Shown: positions 1 through 12,561 of the stretch, one piece after another
How positions within the stretch are numbered: the stretch's first letter is position 1
Layout of the letters: each line of letters opens with the position of its first letter
Source of the DNA: Cerrena zonata
Lineage: Eukaryota; Basidiomycota; Agaricomycetes; Polyporales; Cerrenaceae
NCBI GenBank assembly: GCA_038087015.1
Contig: JASBNA010000037.1
Location: forward strand, 248,001 to 312,000
Reading direction: 5' to 3'
Length of the DNA stretch: 64,000 nt
The notes under the pieces: generated by a model
Databases searched by the model: none
Seen by the model: only the letters and a program-made list of their open reading frames with translations
What the model was told of the DNA's origin: nothing
Position numbers and translations under genes: made by a program

Positions 1-238
1 TCCTGTCGGAGAGGCATGACGAAGCGTATCTCATACTATGATTGAGAGTCTGCGTACATATGTGACGGTTTGTGGCACCTTGAGTTTTGTAACGTTTCTT
101 CGTCTCACTTGAAAACGCGCTTATGCTTCAATCCAACGCTTTATGTAATTTCATATCCATCTGGGAACGGGGTCGTGGGACTCAGTTCTAAACCTTCCTA
201 TGTAACTCTCACAAGGCTTCAGAGCTACCGCCATTATC

Positions 239-1376
239 ATGGCCTCTACAAGTACTAGTATGTTGAGGGGACGCAAGAGGTTCTTTGCTGACATCGCCGC
301 CACAAGTCAAATCACAGATCACGACACTGGCGGACCATGTGTGAAAGGTTTGTTTTTCGTGACTCGATCAGATGGACGGCTAACTCCTGGTGGCGAAGAT
401 ATTCGTGTAGGAGACGATCGTGAATCGTTCATTTGCACTATACACGATGATGGAGGGCAAACAATTACATCTCTCACATTCATCACCGTACCTGGTCAGT
501 TCTGTTTCTCCTCTCATACTATATATTTAACTAATTCTACATCAGAGGAATACCCCCACAACCACACATTCCTCTGCATCATCGATGATGAATGCCAACC
601 TCCCGAATACATGAGAGAAATCGCAAACTCTGTTGCGGACTACGTGTCAATGACAGTCGACGCCCTCTTAAAAAGGGTGCTGCGCAGTATTTCATCCTAC
701 ACTGGCAACAGCGATCGGAAAGGATTTCATAACATTGACAACTCGGATGACGCTCTCTACGCTGGGCTTGAGGAAGAGGAGGATGAAGATCAAAGCGGGA
801 GCCCCTTCGCTCCTGATCTTGATCTTGATCTTGCGCTACCCCCTACTAGTAGTAATTTCCCTACCGACTGGCAAGTTCTTGGAAGGTATGCATGACGTTT
901 TCCTATATCACCTTTCTAACATTACGCCAATCGACCAGGGATTTCACTCAAGTGATAGCAGCAGGGTACCAACCAGGGTATACCCGACTTGAGAGTAAGG
1001 GAATCATACTCTCCATCTCCATCCCTATCATAACACTAGCCTCACAAATCGAACCTCGCGCTCTGATGGCATGGGATTCTCGACTCTTGTCAGAGTCGCA
1101 GCATCTCACGCTCATCATAGCAGGTTTCCACGACGTATACCCCGTTCTGCACCACGACGGGTTTCTCGTCCCGCGTCTCAAAGACCTAGGAATAAAGGAC
1201 TTGCAATTCCGAGTGGGGTTGACACCGACCTACAAGGCGGATAAGGATACGTTAAGGGAGATACTCTGTCGTCCTGACCCAGTCAAAGTCGAAGAGGACG
1301 ATCCCCAGCTCGTTGAGGATTTGCGGCTTGCGGAAAGTCTACAATGCGAGGAATACTCGCAGTTGGATTTCCTCGA
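239..1376 (+). pseudogene. UBC/RWD-PARP-type gene, 5' part, cut by element 1
   Basis: The protein starts at the ATG at 239. Two short introns are visible: 495-545 (donor GTCAGT) and about 896-940 (donor GTATGC, branch CTAAC, acceptor CCAG). After splicing it has an N-terminal block rich in GDD, TSLTF and EYPHNHTF motifs, then a block with MAWDSRLLSESQHLTL and GFHDVYP. These match my memory of fungal proteins that place RWD/UBC-like domains before a PARP catalytic domain, so a role in ubiquitin or ADP-ribose signalling is expected. No PARP domain follows. The frame runs into the terminal repeat of element 1 at 1377, after residues QLDFLD, and stops at 1507-1509 using transposon sequence. The right flank (19247 on) resumes an open frame but no clear PARP motif. 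Family assignment is from memory of motifs. Confidence 0.6.
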
Positions 1377-1509
1377 CACACCTTTCAGTCCTCTTTCTCC
1401 GTATAACACAGTACCAATCGGGGGGAATATGCCCGTTACTTGCGGTTCAGATGGGGCTGCGCGGTCATGTACATATTGTCGTATGACACGAGAGGATATG
1501 CCTGACTAG
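1377..1509 (+). repeat. Element 1 left terminal inverted repeat
   Basis: It pairs with 19115-19246 on the opposite strand, with substitutions and small indels. The match ends around GCCTGAC. It supplies the last 44 codons of the broken UBC/PARP frame. Confidence 0.85.
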
Positions 1510-1539
1510 AATACATGTAATGCACCGTATATTCCGGCT

Positions 1540-1905
1540 CAATCAGACCGACTGATAGCCCACTCACATTGAGCCTATGGCTGGTATGCTGTGATAGAGT
1601 CTGGCCGACTCATATGAGAGCAGTGTTCAGAAGACTTGGGTGGGTCGGGCGATGCATACAATGTACCGTATACTCCGGCTCAGTCAGGCTGACTTATATC
1701 CAGCTGAAATTGAGCCTACTATGATCCGTATGCGTTGATTGAGTCCGGCTGACTCATTAGTGAGGGATATTCGGAACACTCGGATAGGTCCGGCATACCC
1801 AGGTCTACTTTTCTCACATACAACCAAGCGGTTTATCTTCCCACAAGACCGGTGAGATAGGGCTTATTGACTTACAAGCCACATGCTACGAGGCAGTCCG
1901 GTTGA
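1540..1905. repeat. Element 1 left subterminal 13-bp palindromes
   Basis: Copies of AGTC-N-GGC-N-GACT occur at 1598-1610, 1682-1694 and 1742-1754. Degenerate relatives lie near 1545 and 1885. The same word is repeated about thirty times at the right end (17350-19020), so it is a candidate transposase-binding site. Confidence 0.75.
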
Positions 1906-1985
1906 CTTGCTTTGGGTGGCTTGGGCCAATTGTGCAATCAAGAAAGAAGCGGTTATATTGCTGAGGTTAAAAACACATTTCGTCT

Positions 1986-3949
1986 CTACTTCTGCCTTGC
2001 TAAGTTGTCGTAGTGAGCGGTACCAAATACACGTGAAGTTGTGGTACGAAGGTCAGCAATGGCTGAGCTCAGCTCAGTCATATTAGCAATGAGCTTCTCC
2101 GTATCATCAAGTTCATCATCCGGGTATGAGAGATTAGTGGATGGGTGTGGAGGGATATCCGGATACGGTATTTCGTAAATCTGAGTCAAGATGTTGGGTG
2201 CTAAACTCCTCGTTTCCATCATACGGAGCTCAGGGATGCCTGCAGCCCCGCGAAGATGGCGGCTCCATGCCTTTACGAATGCCTCGGTGGAACGGTGCTA
2301 GTTGAGGAACTTGGGGTGAGTGACCGGTTGGTGGGGTGTATTTGATCTTTGTACTTACGTCGATAGTATCTGTTTCACGCAGCAGCGCCTCTGTCCAATC
2401 CATAAGATGCTTAAAACGTCCCAACTAATATAGTGTCAATAGAGGAGCGGAAAATAATAAGATATGAAACCAAGATACCCTGTCTGCTAGATGCCACGCC
2501 ATATCTGCTATATATACGGCTTCTGGAGATGTCAGAGTACCGTCTTCTTGATAGGAGCTTTCTACCTCTTGAGATATTCTCTTGGCCTTCTGAACCAGAT
2601 CTTCAAAGCCGGCTTGTTCCGCCATCATAGGGAGACTGACCAAGATAAACTTCAGACGACTTTTTGATTCCTCATCGCTGACCTCTACTAATGGCACAAC
2701 AAAGCGTCCCGACTCATCTGTAGGTAATTGGCAAGATGGTTCCTATGTTTAAAATCAGCTAAGATGAAGGGTGTTCATAAACCAGGAGATAAAACGAACT
2801 AAGCTGAAGTTCTTGAACAGGTCTGCGTATCTCTGGGGATAGTCCAGTAAGTCCTCCATTAGCTTGATAGTCATCTGATTGTCTTTTGCCCATTGCCTCC
2901 AGTTCAGAAGCACGTTCGGTCCAAACCAGTTAGTCCGGACAACGGACCAGAAGAAGAGGTCAATTTCATCCATGACCAACACAGCACGGCCATGAGAGGA
3001 GTGGGCTCCTTGTGTTCCAGGAGGCCTTGAATGGAGACTCATGTGACTCATGCTCTCGGCGAGAGCATTCTCCTCAAGTTCTTGATGCCAGTCGCCATTT
3101 TTCGCAAAGCCGTTTGCGAGCTTATCATGAATACTGAGGGAGGGCGCTGATGATGAACTTTGAATAGAGGTCTGAACAGGCGATTGAGAACGGTTCTCAA
3201 TGGGTGAGGGCGATTGAATTGCAGACAGGTCCGGGATGAATGGACGACTAGGGATTGGCGAGGGTGATTGAACTGCAGATAGGTCCGGGATGAACGGATG
3301 GCTAGGGATTGGTGAGGGCGATCGAACGGAAGACAAATCTGGGATGAACGGATGGCCAGAGATTGGTGAGGGTGATCTAACAGAAGACAAATCCGGGATG
3401 AATGGACGGCTAGGGACCGGTGAGGGTGATCGGACGGAAGACAAATCCGGGATGACCGGACGAGTGGTGATTGGAGAGGGTGAGCGTACACTGCTCAAGT
3501 CCGGAACGTACGGACGGTCGTCGATAGGGGATGGCAAGCGTAAGTTGCCCAAGTCGGGAATGTACGGACTGCTTTCCATTGGGGATGGTGACCGTAGATT
3601 GTCCAAGTCAGGAATGTATGGCCGGTTTTCAATCGGTGAGGGTGACCGCACCGCACCCAAGTCTAGGACGGATGCACTCCTATATCTTGATGATGGAGGT
3701 AGTGAAAATGCCAAGTGAGGCAACGGACCGCCCGCTTGGTTCCAAAAGCCAGAATGCCCAGATGGAGATGAAATATCATCCGGAGCCTGAAACCATTGAA
3801 GTCTTTGTCAGTTCTGCAGATACGTACAATAGAGGTTTGGCTTACGGAGGATAACCCAGTAAATCGTACAACCTGTATATAATAATTTTATTGAGCTGAG
3901 ATACTGTTCAAATCATCTACAAGCTTACCTTCCTGTTACCTTCAGACAT
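1986..3949 (-). CDS. Element 1 gene 1: Pro/Ser-rich repeat protein
   Basis: The start is the ATG at 3947-3949. A seven-codon first exon (MSEGNRK) is followed by GTAAGC, then a short exon reading VVRFTGLSS, then the main exon (about 3745 down to 2755). Further exons continue to the stop at 1986; the join at 2359/2300 gives a continuous frame (RETDTID then HRSTEAF). The N-terminal half has eight 18-residue repeats of the form SPSPI..RP.IPDLSSVR, encoded by a 54-bp tandem repeat at about 3200-3640. The C-terminal half contains Trp-rich segments (FFWSVVRTNWFG, LLNWRQWAKD). No known domain was recognised. It is divergent from gene 2, as gene 1 of element 2 is, but the two gene 1 products are not recognisably similar. 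The exon at 2425-2755 is the least certain. Confidence 0.6.
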
Positions 3950-4166
3950 GTTGAGTGTATCCGTCCGCAGATGGAGGTGCTTAGAAGAGATATAACGAAC
4001 CAATTGGAAACAAAAGATTGAAAGACCAATCAATGATAAGATCTGATCGCATTCACGATCACGTGATTTAATACGTGACTTAGAACAATCCATCACGTAG
4101 TTATCGATTCCAAGTGTTGTCCACTTACCACCACTAGTGCCCAACTCATATTCAATTATTCCGATC
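3950..4166. promoter_or_regulatory. Divergent promoter interval between genes 1 and 2 of element 1
   Basis: This 217-bp gap separates two start codons. It contains a perfect palindrome ATCACGTGAT (4058-4067) with an E-box core CACGTG. Two further ACGT-core words follow, TACGTGA (4072-4078) and ATCACGTA (4092-4099). Such clusters often bind bHLH factors. Function is inferred. Confidence 0.4.
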
Positions 4167-7100
4167 ATGTCTTACACCATGAAAACTGCCATGAATAAGC
4201 CTCTGAGCCAAGGCGCCACTGCAACCGGCCGACCTGCTCGATCTGAAGAACAAGCCTTGCTATGGGCCTTGACCTTCATGGTCCGTGAGGCAGTGCTTGT
4301 CGCGCCGGATAACATGGAAAAAAAGGAAGCTATGTATTACTTTAATGGGGTGTACGAGCATCTGGTACGTGTATTATTTATTTTACTCCACATTCTTTTC
4401 TCAGTACCTCTGTAGAAATCAGTCTGGGTCCGCATTCGAGATGCACTGTCCGACATTACGGAGGGAGTCCCCTATATACTTTCTAGTTTTGCTTATCTCC
4501 GGGTTCCTCAAGATAGACATGTATCTGGATGTTGGAAAAAAGAAGATTTCCTTCAGGCGTTTTACTTGAGCCCGGCATACATGGACTTCTATGATCGTCG
4601 GCCTACATTCTGTGACGATCTGGAGTGGCCCAAGTCAGTAGATGTGCATCCGTTCTGGTGTAAGCTGGGTAAGTTTATCTTCTCTTCCGGATGCATAAAG
4701 AGACTCAAGTGCTCAATAGTTATCGATCTAAACGCTGCTCGCGCCATTCAAGATCAACCTCCGCTGGTATTATGTCTGGAATCACCGTTATTCAACACTC
4801 ACCCACGCTTCCCGCTCTTCTCTACTCTGTTCCAATCGCAATACCAGCCACTCACAGCAAGTACTTCTGGCAGTAAGCACCAGTTGACAAATCCAGGGCT
4901 GATATGCTAACTAATTGAGATACAGAGAGTAAAAGGCCTCGGACCTTTACAGAAGATGAGGATGATGCCGGTCCAGCATCTAGAGTCACTCGGACAAACG
5001 TCCCATCCGGTTCAGCTTCCAAAACCTCCGCTACTGCGGTAAAATCATCCGGATCCATTGTACCGACAAAACCGAAGTCCAAGCGACTGCGTCGTGATCT
5101 TGAGACTGAGGATGTCGAGATGGTGGATGTGGCTAGTGGATCTTCACGCCCTTCTGCTATCCCTCAACCCAGTGGGGATAGGAAAGGTAAAGGTCGCGAG
5201 GTAGTACCTCCAGAGGATCACCAGCCTGACCCTCAGGAGACTAGTAAGTACTTGTATTGCAGCAATAGCCAAATCTATACTGATCTGATACACTTATAAG
5301 GTGATCTGTCTCGATTTGCTAATCAGGACGTGATGTTCGAGGCAGCCCTCAAGGAGCAACTTTCAGTAAGTTTACGTTTCAAGAATCGTCTGAATCTTTC
5401 AGTTGACGAGATACCCAATAGCCCATACCATGTGAATCATGCGCTCAAGGAGGACATGACTGTTTTGTGGCCCTTCGACACTTTCACGGTTGCTGGCGAT
5501 GCAAGGTCGGCTCGAATGGATGCTCATTAGTTCCAAAGAACGGAATCGATGCCAAGAAAAAGCTCAAGAACCTCAAGGTCCCAGCGAATTGGCCGTGGTA
5601 TATCACTTTGGTATACCACGTCTTGAACGTTCTGGCACTAGACACCAATAAAGGGCCTCACCAACTTCCGCCGGACTATATTGACGTCGATATCCCCTTG
5701 TTTCCATCATCGGAGAAGGTCTTGTCGGTCGTGAAACCGCTTACCACCAAGGAAGTACAAACGATAGGGCATGAAAAGAAACTACTGAAGGCACCAGTCA
5801 ATTACGCCCTCCCACGTCTTCTTTCCAAGGCAGTCGAATCCAGGAGATCGGAATCCCCCAAATGGCCGCTCCTTCCCAAAGATGCAAGAGCCCGGTTTGA
5901 GAACATACTCAGACAAGCGGAAAATGGTAGCCTCCATCGGCCATGGATGGCTCAACCAAGTGAAGATGTACCTGAACGAGGACGATCACGGTCCCGTGCA
6001 CCAGCCACCGCTACCGGAGAAAAAGTAAGATCACAGCCACGGCCACGGACTCGAGCATCATCAAGACCATCCGGGAAGACTCAATTGCCTTCAGAGCCAG
6101 TGGATCTAGATCACCCGACATCCGTACCTCCAACAGCACCATCCTCCTCAAAGGCCAAGGCTTTATCTCGCGCGACCTCCACTCCTAGGGTGGTAAAACT
6201 GGCAAAGTCAAAGCCCCGTTCTACGTCCAGGAAGCCGAAGAAAACTCCTGTAGAAAAGCCGGAAGTCCCTCGAGCAGTACGAGGGAAATCGATCAAAGTC
6301 AACAGGAAGGAAGTCACTGATGAGGATAAATCCAGCAGTGTGAAGCGAGCATTTGTTGGTAAACGTCCCCCCAGGACTATGAAGAGGGTTCCGAGTAACA
6401 CAGATGAAGATGAAGGTATGTACGTAGCTTTTGAACAACTCGTATCATCAAGTAACTTGCTTCAAGTGACTCTGAAGGCCGTCGACGACATGGCAGTTGA
6501 AGGGGCGGAAGTCTTCCTGACTGAGCCTACCAGTCTAGTAGAGAATACGCAAGCTCCAGGACCATCAGGGCTACTCTCCGGACAGGTAGAAGACCTTCAA
6601 AGTCACAATACTCCAGTCAATATGGAACTCCTGTCTGCCGCATTGCTCGCACAACGTCAGGAGATACTTGAGGATATCACGGATGCACTCAGTGGTGAAC
6701 GCGGTGAGATCAACAGCCAGATCCAGTCAGGCTTATACAAGCTGACTGAGACCTCGCTCACTGCACTGGCTGACGGGTGGCTGAGAGCGGCTGAAAATTC
6801 CACAAAGGTCGTATTTGAAGGAATGGCCGCAGGTGTCACTGACATTGTGGATAAGAAACTCTCAAGTTTCTTGCAAAACGTCGAAGCTCACATCGACGAG
6901 AAGATTGACCGCTCCATTAACGATCTCAAGGACTTCGTGCAGGCCGCACTTGATAGCAAGCTAACGGCTAGGCTTATCAACATCAAGCAATCACCGGAGG
7001 AAGAAAGCGACAGCGATGAGGTGGATGATGATCAGGAATCTGTGACAGAAGTCGCAGCGGAACCGGAGGTTGTTAGTGAACCTCTTGCCCAGTCCGAAGA

Positions 7101-7628
7101 GATGTTGGAGAGTAGTGATGGGGATGGGCATGAGTTGGAAGTATCCAGAAGTGACGGAGAAGAGGAGAGTTCATCTCCACTACAAGGTACGTAAATGAAT
7201 GGGTTATGGAAGTTGAAAAAAACTAAGTAATAATATTTGAAGTACGTGCAGGGATGCACTTTATAGTGGACAACTACGCATCATCATCCGAAGACAGTAC
7301 GGATCTTCCGGTCCCAATGCTAACGACAGAATCAGGTGTCACAGATGATCCCGGAGTTACGACGGATGAAAGGGAGCCGGATGGTGGGTCATTTACATTG
7401 GAGAGGCGCGATGAAAATCCGGTCGCAGATCAGCAGCAACCGGATGAGGCAATCGCTGAAACGGATGCGGATGACGGTGACTCTGAGACGGATGGCCCTA
7501 GTGGCATGGAGCTTGATGCAGATGCGGATGGTGATGCAGACACCGAGGAGGATGAATTGGAGGAGGGGGAGATTGGACAATCTGATGAGGAGGTTGGCAA
7601 GGATGAGGACGCAATGGTGGAAGATTAA
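4167..7628 (+). CDS. Element 1 gene 2: Zn2Cys6-spaced, acidic, helical DNA-binding candidate
   Basis: Exons read from the ATG at 4167 through introns at 4365-4415, about 4671-4925 (possibly split by a small exon), 5247-5300, 5366-5421, 6416-6466 and 7189-7252. The exon starting at 5422 encodes six cysteines, CESC-x6-C-x9-CWRC-x6-C. This is the Zn(II)2Cys6 spacing, though the loop between the first cysteines lacks the usual basic residues. The spacing is identical in gene 2 of element 2. A basic Ser/Pro-rich linker with RSRSRAPA-type segments follows, then a helical region with periodic hydrophobics (about 6600-6960), then a very acidic tail rich in DADGD and EEDELEEGE. Inferred role: nuclear, sequence-specific DNA-binding protein of the element. 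The usual fungal family has the cluster near the N-terminus, whereas this one is internal. Confidence 0.7.
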
Positions 7629-7812
7629 TAGAGTTTGTACATTACGTTTTCTATTCCACAGGGATTATAGCAGCATCCATGAATTTTGAATAGACCATAA
7701 TGGAAGACAACATGAAGTACAATTTAAGAGAATAGCTTAGCACAGTTGAAATGCAAAGCGCAATATTTTAGAGAGATACAAGTTGAATTGTGTGAGCAAA
7801 ATGAGGAAGAAA

Positions 7813-10800
7813 TTACTTCTTGGCAGCTTTCTTATTATTAGGTCTCCCAGTTTTCTTGTTACCTGTGGCGGTGGTCCCACCTGCCTGATCCTCAGGAACC
7901 CTAGAACCATCCTTCCTCCAAACCATCTTCTGCTTTGTCCTGAGCGTTCGCGCCTTAGAGTCATCCTGTTCATTGGCATATGTCTCTGCCGGATGTTGGA
8001 TAGTAGCATGTCCGGATGGATCCACATTGTGGCCGGATGCCATCTTAGCAGACACCTTCTTAGCGGACACTTGCTTACTGGACGCCTTGTTTCCGGAAGC
8101 TATGGATGTCTCTGGAGTACGGAGCGGTCCGGATGGATTAAGCCCGGATTGACCTTGGCCGGATGGATTGTGTCCGGAGGGGCTACGTCCGGATAGATCA
8201 TGTTCGAAGGTAGCTGTCCGAAATCCGGTCAGTGTTAAGAGATTATTTAGACCTTTTGAGAACATTACTCACATCTGGTATCAGTATCCGGGATGATAGG
8301 AGTATCAGGATAAGGTTTCTTGGACTTCTTTCTTGGAGGCTGGCGGGGTTTTATTTGCTTTCCCTTTTTGTTTATTTCAACAGGGACTCCGGATGGTGGA
8401 ATGGATGTCACAACAGGGGCGGCTGATGGTAGATGACCAAGTGTATGGGATGATGCAGAAGTACCAAGCGGTGCTGCTGGAGCTGGTTCCTGAGCATGGA
8501 AAGGGGTAGACGGTAGAATTGAAGTGTCCGAGACCGTTTCAAGAGGAGCTTGTACGTCATCCATGCCCAATATTACTCTGGCACCGGACCCGGATGGGGT
8601 CTGTCCGGATGATCCAAGCACATCCGGTCCGATTTGCATCTGGCCAAACAGCTCCATTTGGGCAGTGTAGCATATAGAGTTCCATATAGCCAGACACACA
8701 GTAGACATCCGGTCCTGTGTGGCCATTGAGAAATTCGTATGGGAGAGATACCAGGGAAGATGTTCGGGCCATGGGTCCTCGGCATCTTGCTGTGCAAATT
8801 GCCCCATCTGTATGTCGCGGATAAGCTGACCACTGATCAGGAGTAGCTCCTCGACAGCTCCATCCATACCCCATAATGTTTGAGCATGATTCTCCCATAG
8901 AACGAAGAGAGACTCAATCATCGTACTACCATTAACAGCAGTGTGGATGGACTCAGGCAGGTACGGTAATGGATTGTCCCATCCAATAGACCCAAACAGT
9001 GGGAATGCTCGTGGTATTGCCTCATCACCAAGTTGTGTATCAGTCTGCCACCACGAATTCATTAGCAGCATATCTCTCTCCACAATAATGCGGGGTTAAC
9101 GTACCTGGAATGTGTCCAACCAATTTACAAGCTTGCGATAGTTCATGTCTTCGCAAAGTTGGCGAAGGAACGTCACTCTGTCTGACCAGATATCACCGAC
9201 AGAAGCAGGTGATCCTGGACGGACGCTTTCCTTTCCTTTCCCCTGTGGGCCGGAGGCATCCCTCTTGGACTTGACTGGGTCCGGTGCTCTCTCCTTTCCG
9301 ACGGAGCCAAAATCAATGGGGGAATCGAGCTGATTCAATCCATTTGTGATCTCGTCTTCCACCTCTTCCTCCTCATCCTGCTCGTCCTCCTGTGCCGCAC
9401 GCTTTCTCTTACGTCGACGCTTCTTTCGTTCCTCATCCGCATCATTCGGTGTTCCCTCTGGAACCCATTTCCCTTTCTTCAGTGACCAGTACACCTTCCA
9501 GCTAAAGACTTCCTCGCCCTCCTCTAGTTCCCCCCTTTCCTTCATATCCTGCCTTTCCACTAAATGGTCTGCCCATTGTAGGATAAATGCGATTGGCATT
9601 TTCTGGGGCCGCTGCAACACCAAACCCTCCAAATCGAAATCATCCGGAAGCGATGACTGAGAAGGAAAGAACTTCGGATCAATGTATTGGGACCAATGAC
9701 CTGTCATCCTAGTCCATGGTGGTCCCACTACAGTCTTCGGATATCCCATTGCCCTGTCTAACAATCCGGCTAACTCAATACCCCTTCGAAGCGATCAAGT
9801 AAAACACTCACTGTAATTCTCCCTCACAAGATCAGCCAGGAGAGTTCGGAGGGTCTCCGTCTGTCTGTCATACGGACCTCTTGGTAGTATTGGCCTTCTA
9901 TTACCATCATACTTCATCCGGAGAGTTGGATCATCCGAATCATCACCTTCTGTGGCTCCCAACTCCTCCTGCATCTTGGCCACGTACTCTGCAGGCTTCC
10001 ACTGATATCTCTTCGGCTCAGGCAACGTCTTCATAAACTTTGACGTCCCTTTGGACTCCAAACTATTTCAGAAAGCCACTTATCAGCCTCATTCGCTTGA
10101 GGTGAAAGCAATATAAACTCGTACATGGAGGACATGACCCCTTGGGTACCCGGGCGAACAGTGACCGCGATAATTCGTGCATCAAACAGATCACCAAATC
10201 GATTCAGCACTTTCTGCAACTCCTCCTCGAAATGCTTATCACCGTACCTGTCAGAATGGACAATAATGAGCAGGTCTATCATCAAGGACACTTGGTCGAA
10301 GTCACTTACAAAGCTTTCATCTCCTTAGCAGCCGTCCCTTCATTGAACTCTAGTGCTTGAACTTCATACACCTTACGTTGGACATCTGTTAACCCAGACC
10401 AAAGAGCGTCTCGAGTTATCATAATTTCCTTCAACCAGTCGGCGTGCTTGTTCGGATGAGGACATTGGAACTTTTGCAGTTTTAAGACTGCCGGTTTGAT
10501 CATCGATTCCCACTGGGCCGTATGGAATGATTGTTTCCCAGTGACTTCGAAAGGTTTCACCACCCGGGACTTCTTCTCATTGCTCGCCTTGATCGTGAGC
10601 CACTGACGAACACTCTGAACAGACTCTGGTTAGTAATGTAAGGGGGGATATGCATATTACATTCAAAATCCTTACCGTAGTTACAGATTCCTTCTTCGCT
10701 TCGTCTTTGATCCCTGCTTCAGTGCAGATGATAGCTGCTGCTTCCGCAATTGTTTGATCACATCCATCGGCATCATCATCTTTCAAGTAGTCAACGTATT

Positions 10801-10873
10801 GAGGTAGAAGTGTCTCAAGGTGTACACATTGTGCTGGACTGAAGTTGTATGTAGCCTGCTTAGTCTTCGCCAT
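7813..10873 (-). CDS. Element 1 gene 3: long charged protein with conserved N-terminal blocks
   Basis: The start is the ATG at 10873 (MAKTKQATYNFSPAQ) and the stop is after KKAAKK at 7813. Clear introns include GTAAGG after SVTT (rejoining SVRQWLTIKASNEK) and GTGAGT after DTDTR (8275). Block 1 has Y/F-rich helices ending in VRQWL. Block 2 ends LTDVQRKVYEVQALEFNEG and recalls the last helix of an HMG-box-like fold. Block 3 (SDRYGDKHFEEEL...RFG) also recurs in element 2. A KVYWSLKKGKWVPEG segment, a KRRRKRKR basic stretch next to DEQDEEEE, and Ser-Gly-rich repeats follow. The Ser-Gly pairs are encoded by TCC-GGA, the word scattered across element 1. Inferred nuclear chromatin or DNA-binding function; no family is firmly recognised. 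Confidence 0.6.
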
Positions 10874-11160
10874 TTCTGAGAATGTTGAAGTTGAAGTTGA
10901 AGTCGTTCAAGGTCCAATATATGGACATAACATCATTCCGGGTGCAACGTTCAACCACGATTGAATCCATGCGGCTGTGGCTGTGTTAGATCTGAGACAT
11001 CCGGATCTCTTTACAATCGGATCTGAGATCTGAGATTCTGGATCGTTCATTTGAGGCTCCGGATTGGACAACTATCAAATCCAAATAAGCGGCAACAAAG
11101 AGACTATATGTAATATAAGCGATGTCTGCTTCTCTGACGTCACCCTTCCTCATACTCAGA
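10874..11160. promoter_or_regulatory. Divergent promoter interval between gene 3 and TET/JBP, element 1
   Basis: It contains GTTGAA hexamers in tandem near 10880-10905, several GATCTGAGA words (10985-11040) and CCGGAT words. The next gene could start at ATG 11122, but 11161 gives an N-terminus closer in length to the element 2 homologue. Confidence 0.35.
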
Positions 11161-12485
11161 ATGTCAACTTACATTCCCGACATCAACGGAGATCAACACT
11201 CATCCGATGTGGCTGCATTCATGCAGAAACTGTTCAAGTACCAGCTTGCCGTAAGCACCTTGCACCCTAGCCCACCTCAGGCACCAGACTGTCCATCCGG
11301 ATGGAGCCGAGAGTTGCTTGATGTATGTACAAATGCGGTTAGAATGCTTATCATTGCATTTACCAACATCAGTGCGTATATCTCCCTTTCATAAATTGTT
11401 TAATTGAGCCATTTCCTGTCAGAGTACATTTCATGGGACTTTGCCGAGTATTGCAGGGATTGCAAACGTAGTTCTCTGGGTTGCGGAGGGAACATTCAAC
11501 GGGAGGAAGAGATTCTTAGACGATGGCCTCCCCAGTATTCCCCTACCGCCCACGTGGATGAGCCACGTGTATTCGCTGATCCATCCGGCAGAATTATAAC
11601 GTGGATTCTTCCATCAATCATCCCACCCCATTACCAGGTTCGTGGGTCAGTATGCCATTGGTCGAGAAGTCTAATCATTTACCGACAGGATAAGCTTTAT
11701 CAAGCGGTGTGCATTCTTGAGCCTTCGTTCACCAAGAAATTTCATGAACCTGGAGAAAGTGGCTCATGGCGGACAGATTCAACGTACTTTGAACCTGACA
11801 ATGAGTATATTTCAACCGGTTTAGCAAATCTGTCTGCAGCATGGTACATGGCTGGTCACAAGGTAATGTTTCAACGTTCATCCGGGATATTTGTGGCGTT
11901 GATATATGATATCTACAGAGCCCCCCCTACACCACACCTTTTTTGCAACGGTCAGAAGGACATGAATTTCTCTCCATTGCTCGCGATCCATTTGCTGTTG
12001 TGTCCGGTATTCTAGCCATCACTCATCCCCGACAGTACGAGATGGCCAAACGGATGAAGAACAGTATGATTGCATCTGGAGACTGCGAGGACGCTCTGGG
12101 TAGATGGCCGATGGTGTTCACTGCCATATCTGTTATCAGCAACCGGGAGTCGCCTTTCCATAGAGACCTGCACGAGTCATGGAAATGGTTTGATTTTCTA
12201 TTATCTTTCGGACCGTACCAGCATGCGCCACTATATCTAGCCAACTTGGGTATCCGGGTGAACAATCCCCCAGGTACAATTTGCATTTTTGGCGGGAGGG
12301 CTCTCTGGCATGGAGTTCGAAGGGTTTCACCTCGGATTACTTTGGCGCTGTACATGCGGAAAAACATTCAAAAGGAACTGGGTATTCAATCTGCGTCATG
12401 GATGACTCAGCATGAATATGATAGCTTCATTGGGTCAAAGAGGCATAACATTCGCAGGCGTATGCCGACGGACATGAGATCTTAA
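11161..12485 (+). CDS. TET/JBP-family 2OG-Fe(II) dioxygenase, element 1
   Basis: Exons join at introns about 11370-11422 (GTGCGT...TGTCAG), 11639-11689 and 11862-11919. The protein is about 400 residues. The catalytic core lies at 12110-12380: NRESPFHRDLHE supplies the HxD iron ligands (HRD), RALWHGV supplies the distal histidine, and RITLALYMRK supplies the arginine expected to hold 2-oxoglutarate. This arrangement is typical of basidiomycete TET/JBP proteins, which oxidise 5-methyl-pyrimidines in DNA. All key residues are present. TET/JBP genes carried by KDZ transposons are known from Agaricomycetes. It is divergent from gene 3 and followed by the transposase 76 bp downstream. Likely nuclear. 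The C-terminus (IGSKRHNIRRRMP) is basic, which suits DNA contact. Confidence 0.85.
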
Positions 12486-12561
12486 GCGTAAAGACCTCTC
12501 CACCGTAGTACACATTACATATACCAAACATTCCAATTCTATCTCTGTTCCAAAGTTTCAT

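Noticed and set aside
1437..1509. Cys-x2-Cys pair at the end of the UBC/PARP frame, first read as a zinc site
   Set aside because: The same sequence recurs inverted at 19115-19246, so it is terminal repeat DNA and not host protein.
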